Below are positions 41,806 through 50,303 of a stretch of 64,000 nucleotides of DNA, in pieces. Positions within the stretch are counted from its first letter, which is position 1; the number at the start of each line of letters is the position of its first letter. The DNA comes from JAJCYK01 sp965224285 (GTDB taxonomy: Bacteria; Bacteroidota; Bacteroidia; Cytophagales; Cyclobacteriaceae): assembly GCA_965224285.1 (NCBI GenBank), contig OZ245043.1, forward strand, positions 558,001 to 622,000, read 5' to 3'. The notes below the pieces were generated by a model. That model saw nothing but the letters and a program-made list of their open reading frames with translations. It was not told the DNA's origin and made no database searches. The position numbers and the translations under genes were made by a program.

Positions 41806-43764
41806 ATGAAAAATATATGCTATAGTCTCCTTGTTGCGCTAGCTTTTCTGGCTTGCACGAATCAAAATACCGATAATCCTGGCATTTTAACCGCCGGCGC
41901 CTCCGGCGTAAAATCTTATGTGGCTCCCGGTGAACTTGACGAGTTCTACGGGTTTCTATCCGGCGGTTTTAGTGGCCAGCTAAGTGTTTATGGTATTCCT
42001 TCAGGGAGATTACTAAAAGTGATACCAGTATTCTCTCAAGATGCAGAAAAAGGTTACGGGTATAATGAAGAAACCAAACCCTTGCTGAACACCTCTCATG
42101 GCTTTGTGCCCTGGGATGACCTGCACCATCCGCATCTATCGCAAACAGAGGGAATACCCGACGGACGTTGGGTATTTACCAATGGCAATAACACCCCGCG
42201 TATTGCCAGGATCGATCTTACTACTTTTGAAACGGTGGAAGTGATTGAAATACCTAATAGCGGAGGGAATCACTGCTCGTCTTATGTAACTCAGAACACG
42301 GAGTACGTAATTGGAGGTACCAGGTTTAGTGTACCCATACCACAAAAAGATGTCCCTATAGAATCCTACAAGGAAAATTTTAAAGGCACCATAACTTTCG
42401 TTAGTGTAGAAGAAGAGGGAGGAATGGAAATAGCTTTCCAAATTCTGGTTCCGGGTTATGGTTATGACTTGGTCCGTGCCGGTAAAGATAAGTCCCATGG
42501 ATGGGCGTTCTTTACAACTTATAATTCTGAAGAGGCGAATACCCTTTTGGAAGTTAATGCTTCTCAAAAGGACAAGGATTATATTGCCGCTATTAATTGG
42601 AAAAAAGCTGAGGAATATATGGAGCAGGGAAAAGGACAGGAGATGCCCGCAGAATATGCTCATAACGTATATCACGAAGATACCCATAATGCCACTAGCG
42701 AGATGAAAACTTCTGTAACAGTATTGGATCCACAGGAGTGCCCAGGGATTATTTATTATATCCCCACCCCGAAGTCTCCCCACGGAGTTGACTTAGATCC
42801 ATCTGGAGAGTATATCGTAGGGAATGGCAAGTTGTCGGCGGATATGGCGGTCCATTCCTTTGATAAAATGTTGGCTGCTATTGAGAACGAATCGTATGAG
42901 GAAGTGATCGACGGCATACCGGTTTTGAAATATGAAGATGTATTAGCCGGCATGGTAAGCAGCGGTGGGTTAGGCCCTCTCCACACGGAATTTGATGACC
43001 GGGGTAATGCATATACCACCTTCTTTATCTCTTCGGAAGTGGTAAAATGGGAGCTGGGAACCTGGGAGATCCTGGATAGGGCGCCGGTTTATTACTCGGT
43101 GGGTCACCTTATGATACCAGGAGGAGGTACGGTCAAGCCATGGGGTAAATATCTGGTGGCAATGAATAAAATTACCAAGGATCGTTATTTGCCTACCGGT
43201 CCGGAGTTGTGTCACTCAGCGCAATTATTTGACATATCCGGAGATAAAATGGAGCTTATTCTTGATTTCCCTACGATTGGCGAGCCTCATTATGCTCAAG
43301 CTATACCAGCAGATTTAGTAGCGCCGAACTCCAAAAAATTCTATCCCATTAACGAAAACAACCACCCTTATCACATCAAAAGAGAGGATGAAGCCAGAGT
43401 GGAGCGGGATGGTAATGATGTTCATGTTTATATGTCCACTATAAGAAGTCACTTCGCCCCCGATAACATTGAAGGGGTTAAGGTTGGTGATAAGGTTTAT
43501 TTCCATGTAACCAATCTGGAGCAGGACTGGGATGTGCCTCATGGATTTGCTGTTCTAGGAGCGAACAACTCAGAAATTCTGGTAATGGCAGGACAGACAG
43601 AGACTCTGCTTTGGGAACCAAAAAAAATCGGGGTTTATCCATTTTATTGTACCGATTTTTGCTCAGCCCTTCATCAGGAAATGCAGGGATATATCCGGGT
43701 TTCTCCTAGTGGATCAAATACACCATTGAAATGGTGGCTAGGGGACTCCAAAGAACCTGCATAA
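41806..43764 (+). CDS. nosZ: Nitrous oxide reductase, clade II
   Basis: A 652-residue copper enzyme that reduces N2O to N2. The start is a Sec/lipoprotein-type signal (residues 1-17, ending FLAC) instead of the twin-arginine signal of clade I NosZ. The propeller domain carries the CuZ histidines (DDLHHPHLSQTEG, GGNHCSSYV, SPHGVDLD, GLGPLHTEFD). The C-terminal cupredoxin holds the CuA ligands His579 (VPHGF), Cys615, Cys619, His623 and Met626 in CTDFCSALHQEM. No nosR is nearby, consistent with clade II. All copper ligands I can identify are intact, so it should be active. Confidence 0.95.
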   Translation: MKNICYSLLVALAFLACTNQNTDNPGILTAGASGVKSYVAPGELDEFYGFLSGGFSGQLSVYGIPSGRLLKVIPVFSQDAEKGYGYNEETKPLLNTSHGFVPWDDLHHPHLSQTEGIPDGRWVFTNGNNTPRIARIDLTTFETVEVIEIPNSGGNHCSSYVTQNTEYVIGGTRFSVPIPQKDVPIESYKENFKGTITFVSVEEEGGMEIAFQILVPGYGYDLVRAGKDKSHGWAFFTTYNSEEANTLLEVNASQKDKDYIAAINWKKAEEYMEQGKGQEMPAEYAHNVYHEDTHNATSEMKTSVTVLDPQECPGIIYYIPTPKSPHGVDLDPSGEYIVGNGKLSADMAVHSFDKMLAAIENESYEEVIDGIPVLKYEDVLAGMVSSGGLGPLHTEFDDRGNAYTTFFISSEVVKWELGTWEILDRAPVYYSVGHLMIPGGGTVKPWGKYLVAMNKITKDRYLPTGPELCHSAQLFDISGDKMELILDFPTIGEPHYAQAIPADLVAPNSKKFYPINENNHPYHIKREDEARVERDGNDVHVYMSTIRSHFAPDNIEGVKVGDKVYFHVTNLEQDWDVPHGFAVLGANNSEILVMAGQTETLLWEPKKIGVYPFYCTDFCSALHQEMQGYIRVSPSGSNTPLKWWLGDSKEPA

Positions 43765-43801
43765 TAAGGTGCTTTTAACCCAGGGAAGATCGCTTAAGCT
43801 C

Positions 43802-44821
43802 ATGTTAGCAAAACCCAAATTCCTAATGGTATTGGCAGTGATCTCCCTGGGTTTAGTTTTTATTCAGCCTTTGTGGAAGATCACCCTGACGGCCCCCCAA
43901 TACAAGGAGGGCATCAGTATGTATATCTGGATCAATAAGATCACCGGTGATACCGATCATACCTTACAAAATATAAATATTCTAAATCACTACGTGGGCA
44001 TGAAATATATCGAACCGGAATCAATTCCGGAACTGAAATATTTCCCCATGGTGGTCTTGGCTATGATGGTATACGGCCTTATTGTGGTATTCATTGATCG
44101 TAAATGGTGGTATTTAAGCTGGTCAGTTATGCTGCTGATCCTTGGTACCTTGGGCCTGTATGACTTTTATCTCTGGGAATACGATTACGGGCATAATTTA
44201 AGTGATACCGCTCCCATCAAGGTCCCAGGTATGGTATATCAACCACCATTAATTGGCAGCAAGATGCTTTTAAATTTCAAGGCTGAATCCTATCCGCACT
44301 GGGGAGCGCTGGGCTTAGCATTGGCATTGGCATTTGGATTTATGTCATTTCTGCTTGGAAAGGTCCGGCATTCATCTACTACTATCGCAGTGGGATGCTT
44401 GATATTTTTATTTTCCTCCTGTGCACGTTCACCTGAACCTATTCAATATGGCATAGATGCCTGCACCTTTTGTAAAATGACCATTATCGACCAACGATAC
44501 GGCTGCGAACTAATTACTGATAAAGGAAAAGTTCTGAAATTTGATGCCATAGAGTGTCTAATTCAGCATTCAGATCCCAATGCCCATTCTGAGTATCAGT
44601 ACCTGGTAACTGATTTTGAATCCCCGGGGACATTGATTGCTGCAGATAAGGGCCACTATGTAAAATGTGATGAACTCCCAAGCCCTATGGGTATGAACCT
44701 CAGTGCATATTCCTCAGCTGAATCCGCCCGAGCTATGAAAACACGCCATGGCGGAGAATATTACCACTGGAAATCCCTACTTAATAACTTTGAGAACCTG
44801 GCTATTACAAATACTCCATAA
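43802..44821 (+). CDS. nosL: Fusion of a polytopic membrane domain with NosL copper chaperone
   Basis: Read from the ATG at 43802 (339 residues); a GTG at 43769 would add 11. The first ~200 residues have about four membrane helices (FLMVLAVISLGLVFIQPLW, MVVLAMMVYGLIVVFI, the segment after RKWWYLSW, and LGLALALAFGFMSFLLG). They resemble the membrane protein often found after nosZ in clade II clusters. The last ~130 residues are NosL: lipobox-like LFSSC (Cys207) and the copper site Cys221-x2-Cys224-x-Met226 (ACTFCKMTI), then HGGEYYHW. The NosL-like hydrophobic signal remains inside the fusion. NosL delivers copper for NosZ assembly. Confidence 0.82.
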   Translation: MLAKPKFLMVLAVISLGLVFIQPLWKITLTAPQYKEGISMYIWINKITGDTDHTLQNINILNHYVGMKYIEPESIPELKYFPMVVLAMMVYGLIVVFIDRKWWYLSWSVMLLILGTLGLYDFYLWEYDYGHNLSDTAPIKVPGMVYQPPLIGSKMLLNFKAESYPHWGALGLALALAFGFMSFLLGKVRHSSTTIAVGCLIFLFSSCARSPEPIQYGIDACTFCKMTIIDQRYGCELITDKGKVLKFDAIECLIQHSDPNAHSEYQYLVTDFESPGTLIAADKGHYVKCDELPSPMGMNLSAYSSAESARAMKTRHGGEYYHWKSLLNNFENLAITNTP

Positions 44822-44867
44822 CTACCGTTGGTGGTTTAATATTAGCAAAGGCAAGTTTTCCATATGT

Positions 44868-46121
44868 ATGCTGAAGCTATGGATCATGGTGGTCTATTTT
44901 ACTATTTGCTGCTTAACACCAGTATCCGGAAATACTATAACGATTTGCCAGAAATGCGCTGTTACATCCATTGCTGAAGGTTTGGCTCAATCTTCAGAAG
45001 GAGATACGCTGTTGGTAAAAAAAGGGTGGTATAGAGAGGGGGAGCTCAGGATTACCAAAAGCGTGGTATTAATTGGGGATCAATTTCCGATAATAGACGG
45101 CCAGTCCAAACACCGGGGTTTTCTAGTGGAGGCGGATAATGTGTTTATTGGTGGGTTTCAAATCCAAAATACCGGCAGCCACCCCACTGAGGATTGGGCG
45201 GCCATAGAAGTAATCAACAGCAGTGGCTTTCAGCTGGACAATAACCGTATTATTAATGCTTTTTTCGGAATTTATTTGCGTCGAGCAAACTCAGGTGTTG
45301 TATCGGGCAACAGCATTAACGGGTCGGCCCTGAACGAGATCAATTCGGGAAATGCCTTGCACCTCTGGCACTGCAATCAAATTATTTTGCGAAATAATAT
45401 GGCATCCGGGCATCGCGATGGACTATATTTTGAATTTGTTACTAATAGCGAAATACGACAAAATGTTAGTCGGTCAAACCTTCGTTATGGATTGCATTTT
45501 ATGTTCTCCAACAACAATCAATACTTTCAGAATACTTTTCTAAATAATGGTTCCGGGGTGGCAGTCATGTTTTCAAAAAATATTTCTATGACCGAAAATC
45601 GCTTCATCGAGAATTGGGGGGGAGCTTCTTATGGTTTATTGCTGAAGGACATTACCGATAGTAATATTCTGAACAACGAATTTAATAAAAATACCATAGG
45701 CATTTATGCTGAAGGTGCAAACCGGCTTAATATCGAAAATAATGATTTTAGCAATAATGGTTGGGCCTTTAAAATGCTGGGCAGCTGCCGTGATAATACC
45801 ATTACAGGTAATAATTTTCTGGGAAATACCTTTGAGGTAACCACTAACAGCAGCCGCCACTTTAATCACTACAGCCAAAATTATTGGAGTCAGTATCGAG
45901 GTTATGATCTTGACAGGGATGGTTATGGAGATGTTGCTCATCGTCCTGTAAGTATCTTTTCATTCTTAGTAAGTCAGTTCAATACCACCATTATCTTGTT
46001 GAGAAGCCCGCTGGCAAATCTTATCAATTTTGTAGAAACGATACTGCCCGGATTAACCCCCGCAGGCCTGATCGATGAAGAGCCTCTGATGAACCCGAAA
46101 GATCGTGATATCATTTCATAA
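44868..46121 (+). CDS. nosD: NosD-family copper-processing beta-helix protein
   Basis: Read from the ATG at 44868 (417 residues), giving a signal peptide (MLKLWIMVVYFTICCL, ending VSG); the upstream ATG at 44748 lies inside nosL. The body consists of right-handed parallel beta-helix repeats rich in N-x-I and GNxI turns (for example VSGNSINGSALNEI, LRNNMASGHRDGLYFE, NILNNEFNKNTIGIYAEGA). NosD is periplasmic and works with NosF and NosY in maturing the CuZ centre of NosZ. It overlaps nosF by 17 bp. Confidence 0.9.
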   Translation: MLKLWIMVVYFTICCLTPVSGNTITICQKCAVTSIAEGLAQSSEGDTLLVKKGWYREGELRITKSVVLIGDQFPIIDGQSKHRGFLVEADNVFIGGFQIQNTGSHPTEDWAAIEVINSSGFQLDNNRIINAFFGIYLRRANSGVVSGNSINGSALNEINSGNALHLWHCNQIILRNNMASGHRDGLYFEFVTNSEIRQNVSRSNLRYGLHFMFSNNNQYFQNTFLNNGSGVAVMFSKNISMTENRFIENWGGASYGLLLKDITDSNILNNEFNKNTIGIYAEGANRLNIENNDFSNNGWAFKMLGSCRDNTITGNNFLGNTFEVTTNSSRHFNHYSQNYWSQYRGYDLDRDGYGDVAHRPVSIFSFLVSQFNTTIILLRSPLANLINFVETILPGLTPAGLIDEEPLMNPKDRDIIS

Positions 46122-46866
46122 CATACATAAACGGTACGGGAAATCCTGGGTGCTGAATGGAATTGATTTGGAAATCCCGCCTGGCAAGATCACTGCCATC
46201 CTGGGCCCTAATGGTTCAGGAAAAACCACTATTCTGAAAACTATTTTAGGTCTGGTTAAACCTTCACTGGGCATGATCAGCTATCTAAATACCCCCCTGG
46301 ATAACGCTGGAAATTATCGCAGGCAAATTGGCTACCTGCCCCAGGCAGCAAAATTCCCGGAAAACCTTAGAGTTGAGGAGTTGCTGACCATGATGGCAGA
46401 TATTAGAGGGCAAGAAGCACTATACCTGGAAGATTTGATAGGCTTATTTGAGCTTAAATCATACCTGATGGAACCTATTAAAAATCTTTCCGGAGGTACC
46501 CGTCAGAAGGTCAGTACAGTGATAGCTTTTATGTTCGATAGTGAGATATTTATCCTGGATGAGCCAACAGCGGGGCTAGACCCTCTTTCCTTGTTAAAGC
46601 TGAAGCAGCTTATTTACGATAAACAACAAATGAATCAAACAGTGTTGCTCACCACTCATATCATTGGTTTAGTGGAAGAAATCGCGCAACATATAATATT
46701 TCTTTTAGAGGGGAAGATTTACTTTGAAGGATCTGTAAAGCAACTATTGGTAAACCAAGATCAGCCGAATTTAGAAAAGGCTATCGCCAATATTTTACGC
46801 AATGAAAATAGTATGAGACATAAGTGTGCCGTGAGTAATAATTTAGCAGGACCAGCTCTATGCTAA
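46105..46866 (+). CDS. nosF: NosF ABC transporter ATP-binding protein
   Basis: A 253-residue ATPase starting at GTG. Walker A is GPNGSGKT (34-41), the signature is LSGGT (128-132), Walker B is FILDEP (149-154), and the H-loop lies in TTHI. It pairs with the membrane protein NosY and periplasmic NosD in the NosDFY complex, which supplies sulphur/copper-site maturation functions for NosZ. It overlaps nosD and nosY, so the three are translationally coupled. Confidence 0.92.
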   Translation: MISFHNIHKRYGKSWVLNGIDLEIPPGKITAILGPNGSGKTTILKTILGLVKPSLGMISYLNTPLDNAGNYRRQIGYLPQAAKFPENLRVEELLTMMADIRGQEALYLEDLIGLFELKSYLMEPIKNLSGGTRQKVSTVIAFMFDSEIFILDEPTAGLDPLSLLKLKQLIYDKQQMNQTVLLTTHIIGLVEEIAQHIIFLLEGKIYFEGSVKQLLVNQDQPNLEKAIANILRNENSMRHKCAVSNNLAGPALC

Positions 46867-47642
46867 AAATCGTTAAATACAGTGTTTACCATCTGAGCAG
46901 ATCCTTCTGGATCTACTTCTATTTTGGACTTTTCTTGATGGTAACTTTTCTATTGATCTGGCTTATCGGCGATAGCTCCAAAGTGTTGGTCAGTTTAATG
47001 AATATCAGTCTTTGGATAGCGCCATTGATCGGCATATTAATGGGGGCTTTATACTTTTACAACTCCAGAGAGTTTGTAGAATTGCTACTAGCTCAACCCA
47101 TTACCAGATACAAGGTGTTTTTAGGTGAATATATTGGTATATCACTTACTTTATCCTCTAGTATTATTTTGGGAATAGGACTACCATTGCTCATATTCAA
47201 TGGGGCATATAAGGAACAAATCAATAGTTTTATGCTTTTGATTTTGATTTCTATAGCGCTTACCTTGATTTTCACGGGTATTGGATTCTTGTTGGCCGCC
47301 CGATACGAAAACAAATTAAGAGGATTCAGCATGGTAATCCTGATATGGTTGTTGTTTACTGTAGTTTATGATGCCCTGTTATTACTTTTTATGGTAAGTT
47401 TTCATGAATTTCCCATTGAAAGAGGAGTGTTGGCCGCTGTGGTACTGAACCCTATAGATCTATCAAGGATCATCATGACGTTGCAATTGGATATGGCAGC
47501 TCTATGGGGGTACTCCGGCGCCATTTTCAAAAATTTTTTCACCTCTGCTCAAGGCTATATCTTGGCTTTTTCAGCGTTATTTATTTGGATGATCTCACCT
47601 GTGACCTGGTTTTTGAGAACGGTACTTAACAAAGACTTTTAA
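46860..47642 (+). CDS. nosY: NosY ABC transporter permease
   Basis: A 260-residue membrane protein with six predicted helices (among them FLMVTFLLIWLIG, LWIAPLIGILMGALYFY, LLILISIALTLIFTGIGFLL and VILIWLLFTVVYDALLLLF). It is the membrane partner of NosF; together with NosD they form NosDFY. It starts 7 bp before the end of nosF and ends 3 bp before the copper-ATPase gene of the cco cluster, so nos and cco genes may form one long transcript. Confidence 0.9.
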   Translation: MLKIVKYSVYHLSRSFWIYFYFGLFLMVTFLLIWLIGDSSKVLVSLMNISLWIAPLIGILMGALYFYNSREFVELLLAQPITRYKVFLGEYIGISLTLSSSIILGIGLPLLIFNGAYKEQINSFMLLILISIALTLIFTGIGFLLAARYENKLRGFSMVILIWLLFTVVYDALLLLFMVSFHEFPIERGVLAAVVLNPIDLSRIIMTLQLDMAALWGYSGAIFKNFFTSAQGYILAFSALFIWMISPVTWFLRTVLNKDF

Positions 47643-47645
47643 GAT

Positions 47646-50042
47646 ATGCCGGTAATCACAGATCAGGAAACACTTTGCTACCACTGCGGAGAACCTTGCC
47701 ATGCGCAATCTGTTAAGCGTGATGATCATTTGTTTTGCTGCACTGGGTGTTTGACAGTGTATGAGATCCTAAAAGAAAATCAACTGGAAGATTATTATAA
47801 ACTGGAATCTTTTCCAGGAAAGCCGCAAGCTTCAAATGCAGGGGAGTTCCAGTTTCTGGATCATGCTGGACTCTCTAGTAAATTATTACGGTTTGAAAGT
47901 GATGAATTGAATAAGGTGGATTTATATTTGCCGCAAATCCATTGCAGTTCCTGTATCTGGTTATTGGAACATCTAGACCGGCTTCATGCCGGAATCCTTT
48001 ATACCAAAACCACCTTCAACGAAAAGCGACTGACTGTAGAGTATGATCCTAAACAATTGGATCTAAGTGAATTAGCCCAATTAGTCTCGGATCTTGGTTA
48101 TAAACCTAATTTCAATCTGGACGGGGAAGAGAATCCCCTAGGCAAAATCCATAACCGGGAATTAATACTACAAATTGGAGTGGCAGGCTTCTGCTTTGGC
48201 AACATCATGTTACTGAGTTTCCCAGAATATTTAGGTCTGGGAACCGGTGGGGAACAGGCCCTCACTTCTTGGATCTCTTATATTCAATTATTACTTACTC
48301 TGCCAGTTATATTTTACTGTGCCAAAGGATATTATAAGTCAGCGCTAAATAGTATTAAACAACACTATCTCAATATCGATGTACCCATAACCCTAGGGAT
48401 TACGGCATTGTTTTTATGGAGTCTTTACGAAGTAACTACAGCTAAGGGCCCGGGATACCTGGACACGCTATCGGGATTGCTGTTTTTATTATTGATAGGA
48501 AAATGGATCCAAGAAAAAACCTATCAGGGCTTTTCTTTTGACCGGGATTATCGAGCCTATTTTCCTCTGGCGGTTACCAGAGTAAAGGATGAAAAGGAGG
48601 AGCCGGTGCTGGTTAGGGACCTCAAGATTAAGGATACTATATTGATCAGAAATCATGAAGTAATCCCGGCAGACTGTACCCTGATGGATAGCAAGGCTCT
48701 GATCGATTATAGCTTCGTCAGCGGAGAGGATAGACCAGTATCTATTACCGAAGGAGAAACTATATATGCCGGCGGGCGACACATTGGAGTTTCCTGCCGC
48801 TACCAAGTGCTAAAGCCTGTTTCGCAAAGCCGTCTAGTGGAACTATGGGATCAACCTGCATTTAGGAAAAAGTGTAATTCAAATACCCAATATCTGGTAA
48901 ATCAGATAAGCCACTGGTTTACTTATGTGATCGTTGCCATTGCCATAATAGCTACTGGTTATTGGCTATGGCAGGATCCCGGTGTTTCGTTATTTGTATT
49001 TGCTTCAGTACTGATTGTGGCATGTCCCTGTGCCATATCCATGGCCACGCCCTATACTCTCGATGCCGCCAGGAGAGTATTAGGCCTTAATCAATTCTAT
49101 TTAAAAAATAGCCGGGTTCTTGAAACCATGGCCATATTGGATCGGATCGTATTTGATAAGACTGGAACCCTCACTGCACAAACAACTAAAATCCAATATT
49201 GCGGCAAACCACTCAGTGAAGAACAAGCGGCGTTAATAGCCACGTTAGCCGCTCAGTCTGTTCACCCTGTTAGCCGTGAAATTCTTCATTACTGCAAAAC
49301 GGAATTTAATGCCAAAGGAGATCTTCCCCGTGCTCATATACGGGAAATTACCGGACAGGGCATTGAGGGTAAAATAGCAGGGCAGAAAGTGGCGATCGGT
49401 AAGGCTGGTTTTGTAGGGTTATCTTCCATCGGCAATTCAAACATATATACTTATATCTCTGTAGATAAAACCGTTATAGGGTACTTTGTTAAACAACGAA
49501 GTCTGCGAAAAGGCGTAGAGCTTCTATTTAATTCTCTGGAATGTAATTACGCACTCTCCGTGCTATCAGGAGATGGTCCCAATGAGTGGGAGCTACATCA
49601 ACTGCCTGAGCCGATACCAGCTTCTTTCAACCAGTCCCCTTTGGACAAGCTGCATGAAATACAGCAAATCCAACAAAGCGGGGCGAAGGTGGCCATGGTA
49701 GGGGATGGGCTCAATGATGCCGGGGCCTTAAAGCAAAGTGACGTGGGGATAGCAGTGACTGAAAATATACATCAGTTTACGCCTGCTTCAGATGCCATCA
49801 TAAGCGGCAAGCAACTTCATAGGCTTCCGCTATATTTAAAATTGGCTCGCTGGTCCCGTCATATTATCCTTGGAGGGTTTATGCTATCATTTTTATATAA
49901 CTTGGTGGGATTAACCCTGGCAGTAACTGCCCAGCTAACCCCCCTTACCGCTGCCATCTTAATGCCGGTCAGTAGTATTTCTGTGGTAATCTTCAGCTCA
50001 CTTTCAGTGCAGGTAGCTGCTAGGAAACTAAAATTACAGTAA
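47646..50042 (+). CDS. ccoI: CcoI/FixI-type copper P1B-ATPase
   Basis: A 798-residue P-type ATPase. The N-terminal cysteine-rich zone (CYHCGEPC, CCTGC) is followed by an HMA-like metal domain (IHCSSCIW), membrane helices, the ion-binding Cys460-Pro-Cys462 (ACPCAIS), the phosphorylation site DKTGTLT (Asp504) and a hinge GDGLNDAG. The cysteine-rich N-terminus and neighbouring ccoS define the CcoI subfamily, which exports copper for cbb3 oxidase assembly; here it could supply NosZ copper too. Its stop overlaps the start of ccoS (TAATG). Confidence 0.93.
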   Translation: MPVITDQETLCYHCGEPCHAQSVKRDDHLFCCTGCLTVYEILKENQLEDYYKLESFPGKPQASNAGEFQFLDHAGLSSKLLRFESDELNKVDLYLPQIHCSSCIWLLEHLDRLHAGILYTKTTFNEKRLTVEYDPKQLDLSELAQLVSDLGYKPNFNLDGEENPLGKIHNRELILQIGVAGFCFGNIMLLSFPEYLGLGTGGEQALTSWISYIQLLLTLPVIFYCAKGYYKSALNSIKQHYLNIDVPITLGITALFLWSLYEVTTAKGPGYLDTLSGLLFLLLIGKWIQEKTYQGFSFDRDYRAYFPLAVTRVKDEKEEPVLVRDLKIKDTILIRNHEVIPADCTLMDSKALIDYSFVSGEDRPVSITEGETIYAGGRHIGVSCRYQVLKPVSQSRLVELWDQPAFRKKCNSNTQYLVNQISHWFTYVIVAIAIIATGYWLWQDPGVSLFVFASVLIVACPCAISMATPYTLDAARRVLGLNQFYLKNSRVLETMAILDRIVFDKTGTLTAQTTKIQYCGKPLSEEQAALIATLAAQSVHPVSREILHYCKTEFNAKGDLPRAHIREITGQGIEGKIAGQKVAIGKAGFVGLSSIGNSNIYTYISVDKTVIGYFVKQRSLRKGVELLFNSLECNYALSVLSGDGPNEWELHQLPEPIPASFNQSPLDKLHEIQQIQQSGAKVAMVGDGLNDAGALKQSDVGIAVTENIHQFTPASDAIISGKQLHRLPLYLKLARWSRHIILGGFMLSFLYNLVGLTLAVTAQLTPLTAAILMPVSSISVVIFSSLSVQVAARKLKLQ

Positions 50043-50212
50043 TGGGCCTCATTATTGGACTTATACTTATTAGTTTGATCATCGCCCTTATTTTCCTGGG
50101 GGGGTATCTTTGGGCAGTTAAAAATGGTCAATACGACGATACAGACAGTCCTCCGGTAAGAATGCTCTATGATGAGAAAAGGCCAGATTCTGCTTCACCG
50201 CCCAAAAAGTGA
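50042..50212 (+). CDS. ccoS: CcoS cbb3 oxidase maturation protein
   Basis: A 56-residue protein overlapping the ccoI stop in TAATG. It has one N-terminal membrane helix (MGLIIGLILISLIIALIFLG) and the CcoS hallmark GYLWAVKNGQYDD, continuing with TDSPPVRMLYDE. CcoS is a small inner-membrane protein needed to insert copper and haem into the cbb3 oxidase and is almost always encoded beside ccoI. It is translationally coupled to ccoI and lies 91 bp before ccoNO. Confidence 0.9.
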   Translation: MGLIIGLILISLIIALIFLGGYLWAVKNGQYDDTDSPPVRMLYDEKRPDSASPPKK

Positions 50213-50231
50213 CTTTTGTCAACTTTTCCCC

Positions 50232-50243
50232 TGATGCAAATCA
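50232..50243 (+). promoter_or_regulatory. FNR-like dyad upstream of ccoNO
   Basis: TGATgcaaATCA matches the TGAT-N4-ATCA core of FNR-type boxes. Its centre (50237.5) lies about 43 bp before the predicted start site near 50281, the usual class II activator position. Together with the nos dyad it suggests a shared low-oxygen regulator. Confidence 0.55.
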
Positions 50244-50244
50244 T

Positions 50245-50274
50245 TTGGTGACCTGAGGATGACCTTTACTTTCG
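50245..50274 (+). promoter_or_regulatory. Bacteroidota-type promoter of ccoNO
   Basis: TTG (50245-50247) and TACTTTCG (50267-50274, one mismatch to TAnnTTTG) are 19 bp apart. The FNR-like dyad abuts the TTG element, as expected for activation. Confidence 0.5.
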
Positions 50275-50303
50275 CCATAGTTCATTAACTAACCGATCAC
50301 TCT

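Noticed and set aside
42136..42783. A 215-codon open frame antisense to nosZ
   Set aside because: It lies wholly inside nosZ and its predicted protein has no domain or signal; the sense strand is a clear enzyme, so this is a shadow of its codon use.
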